The notes under the pieces: model-generated
Databases searched by the model: none
What the model was told of the DNA's origin: nothing
The model's input: only the letters and a program-made list of their open reading frames with translations
Assembly: GCA_934655835.1 (NCBI GenBank)
Contig: CAKUHM010000098.1
Span: 1-5,688, forward strand
Source: an uncultured Collinsella sp.
GTDB lineage: Bacteria; Actinomycetota; Coriobacteriia; Coriobacteriales; Coriobacteriaceae
Direction: 5' to 3'
DNA: 5,688 bases
Position numbers and translations under genes: made by a program
Shown here: positions 5,640 to 5,688 of the stretch, piece by piece
Position numbering within the stretch: the first letter of the stretch is position 1
Layout of the letters: every line of letters begins with the position of its first letter

Positions 5640-5688
5640 TTAGCGCTTGATCTCGATGTCGTCGAGCTTAACGTCCATGGCCTCGGTC
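5640..5688 (-). CDS. C-terminal end of a gene cut by the window edge
   Basis: Only the last 15 codons are present, reading TEAMDVKLDDIEIKR and a TAA stop. The charged, alternating VKLDDIEIKR ending looks like a real protein terminus. A hairpin terminator placed about 70 nt downstream supports this. Fifteen residues are too few to name a family. Confidence 0.65.
   Translation of the reverse strand, partial: TEAMDVKLDDIEIKR

Noticed and set aside
5449..5643. 64-codon plus-strand open frame
   Set aside because: It runs through the 5540-5569 hairpin and over the stop of the right-edge minus-strand gene, and its product has no recognisable features.

Overview
The window looks like a chromosomal segment of a high-GC Gram-positive gut actinobacterium, most likely a Coriobacteriia member such as Collinsella. 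This rests on GC-rich codon use, strong GGAGG-type ribosome binding sites, a Tat-exported surface enzyme with an LPXTG-like tail, and an overall resemblance to that group's proteins. The assignment is an inference; no rRNA or marker gene is present.

Layout, left to right. Positions 1-163 hold no convincing gene, only a doubtful 35-codon minus-strand frame and a short tandem repeat. Next comes a minus-strand cluster, read from right to left: a DUF1016/YhcG-type PDDEXK nuclease (1275-2318), an ADP-ribosylglycohydrolase of the DraG/ARH type (418-1206), and an unrecognised 73-residue acidic protein (164-385). The gaps are 68 and 32 bp with no terminator seen between them, so they probably form one transcription unit. 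A divergent intergenic region (2319-2486) carries candidate promoters for both directions and a perfect 6+6 bp inverted repeat near the predicted nuclease-operon transcription start. On the plus strand follows an 89-residue PH-like protein (2487-2756).

Convergent to it, on the minus strand, is the dominant gene of the window (2852-5335). It encodes an 827-residue secreted phosphatidylinositol-specific phospholipase C with a Tat signal, a ricin-like beta-trefoil, the PI-PLC catalytic domain, Ig-like/MBG-like modules, a Gly-rich linker, and an LADTG motif with a membrane segment. A clear intrinsic terminator (2781-2816) ends it. Upstream of it lies a roughly 300 bp intergenic region with a candidate -10 box and a 13-position hairpin (5540-5569). 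The hairpin probably ends the minus-strand gene whose last 15 codons enter the window at the right edge (5640-5688).

The PI-PLC gene looks like an autonomous host- or lipid-directed surface enzyme. The nuclease and ADP-ribosylglycohydrolase cluster is the best candidate for an undescribed functional unit, because it joins a putative nucleic-acid enzyme, an enzyme that removes ADP-ribose and a small unknown protein. Nothing in the sequence proves that they act together.
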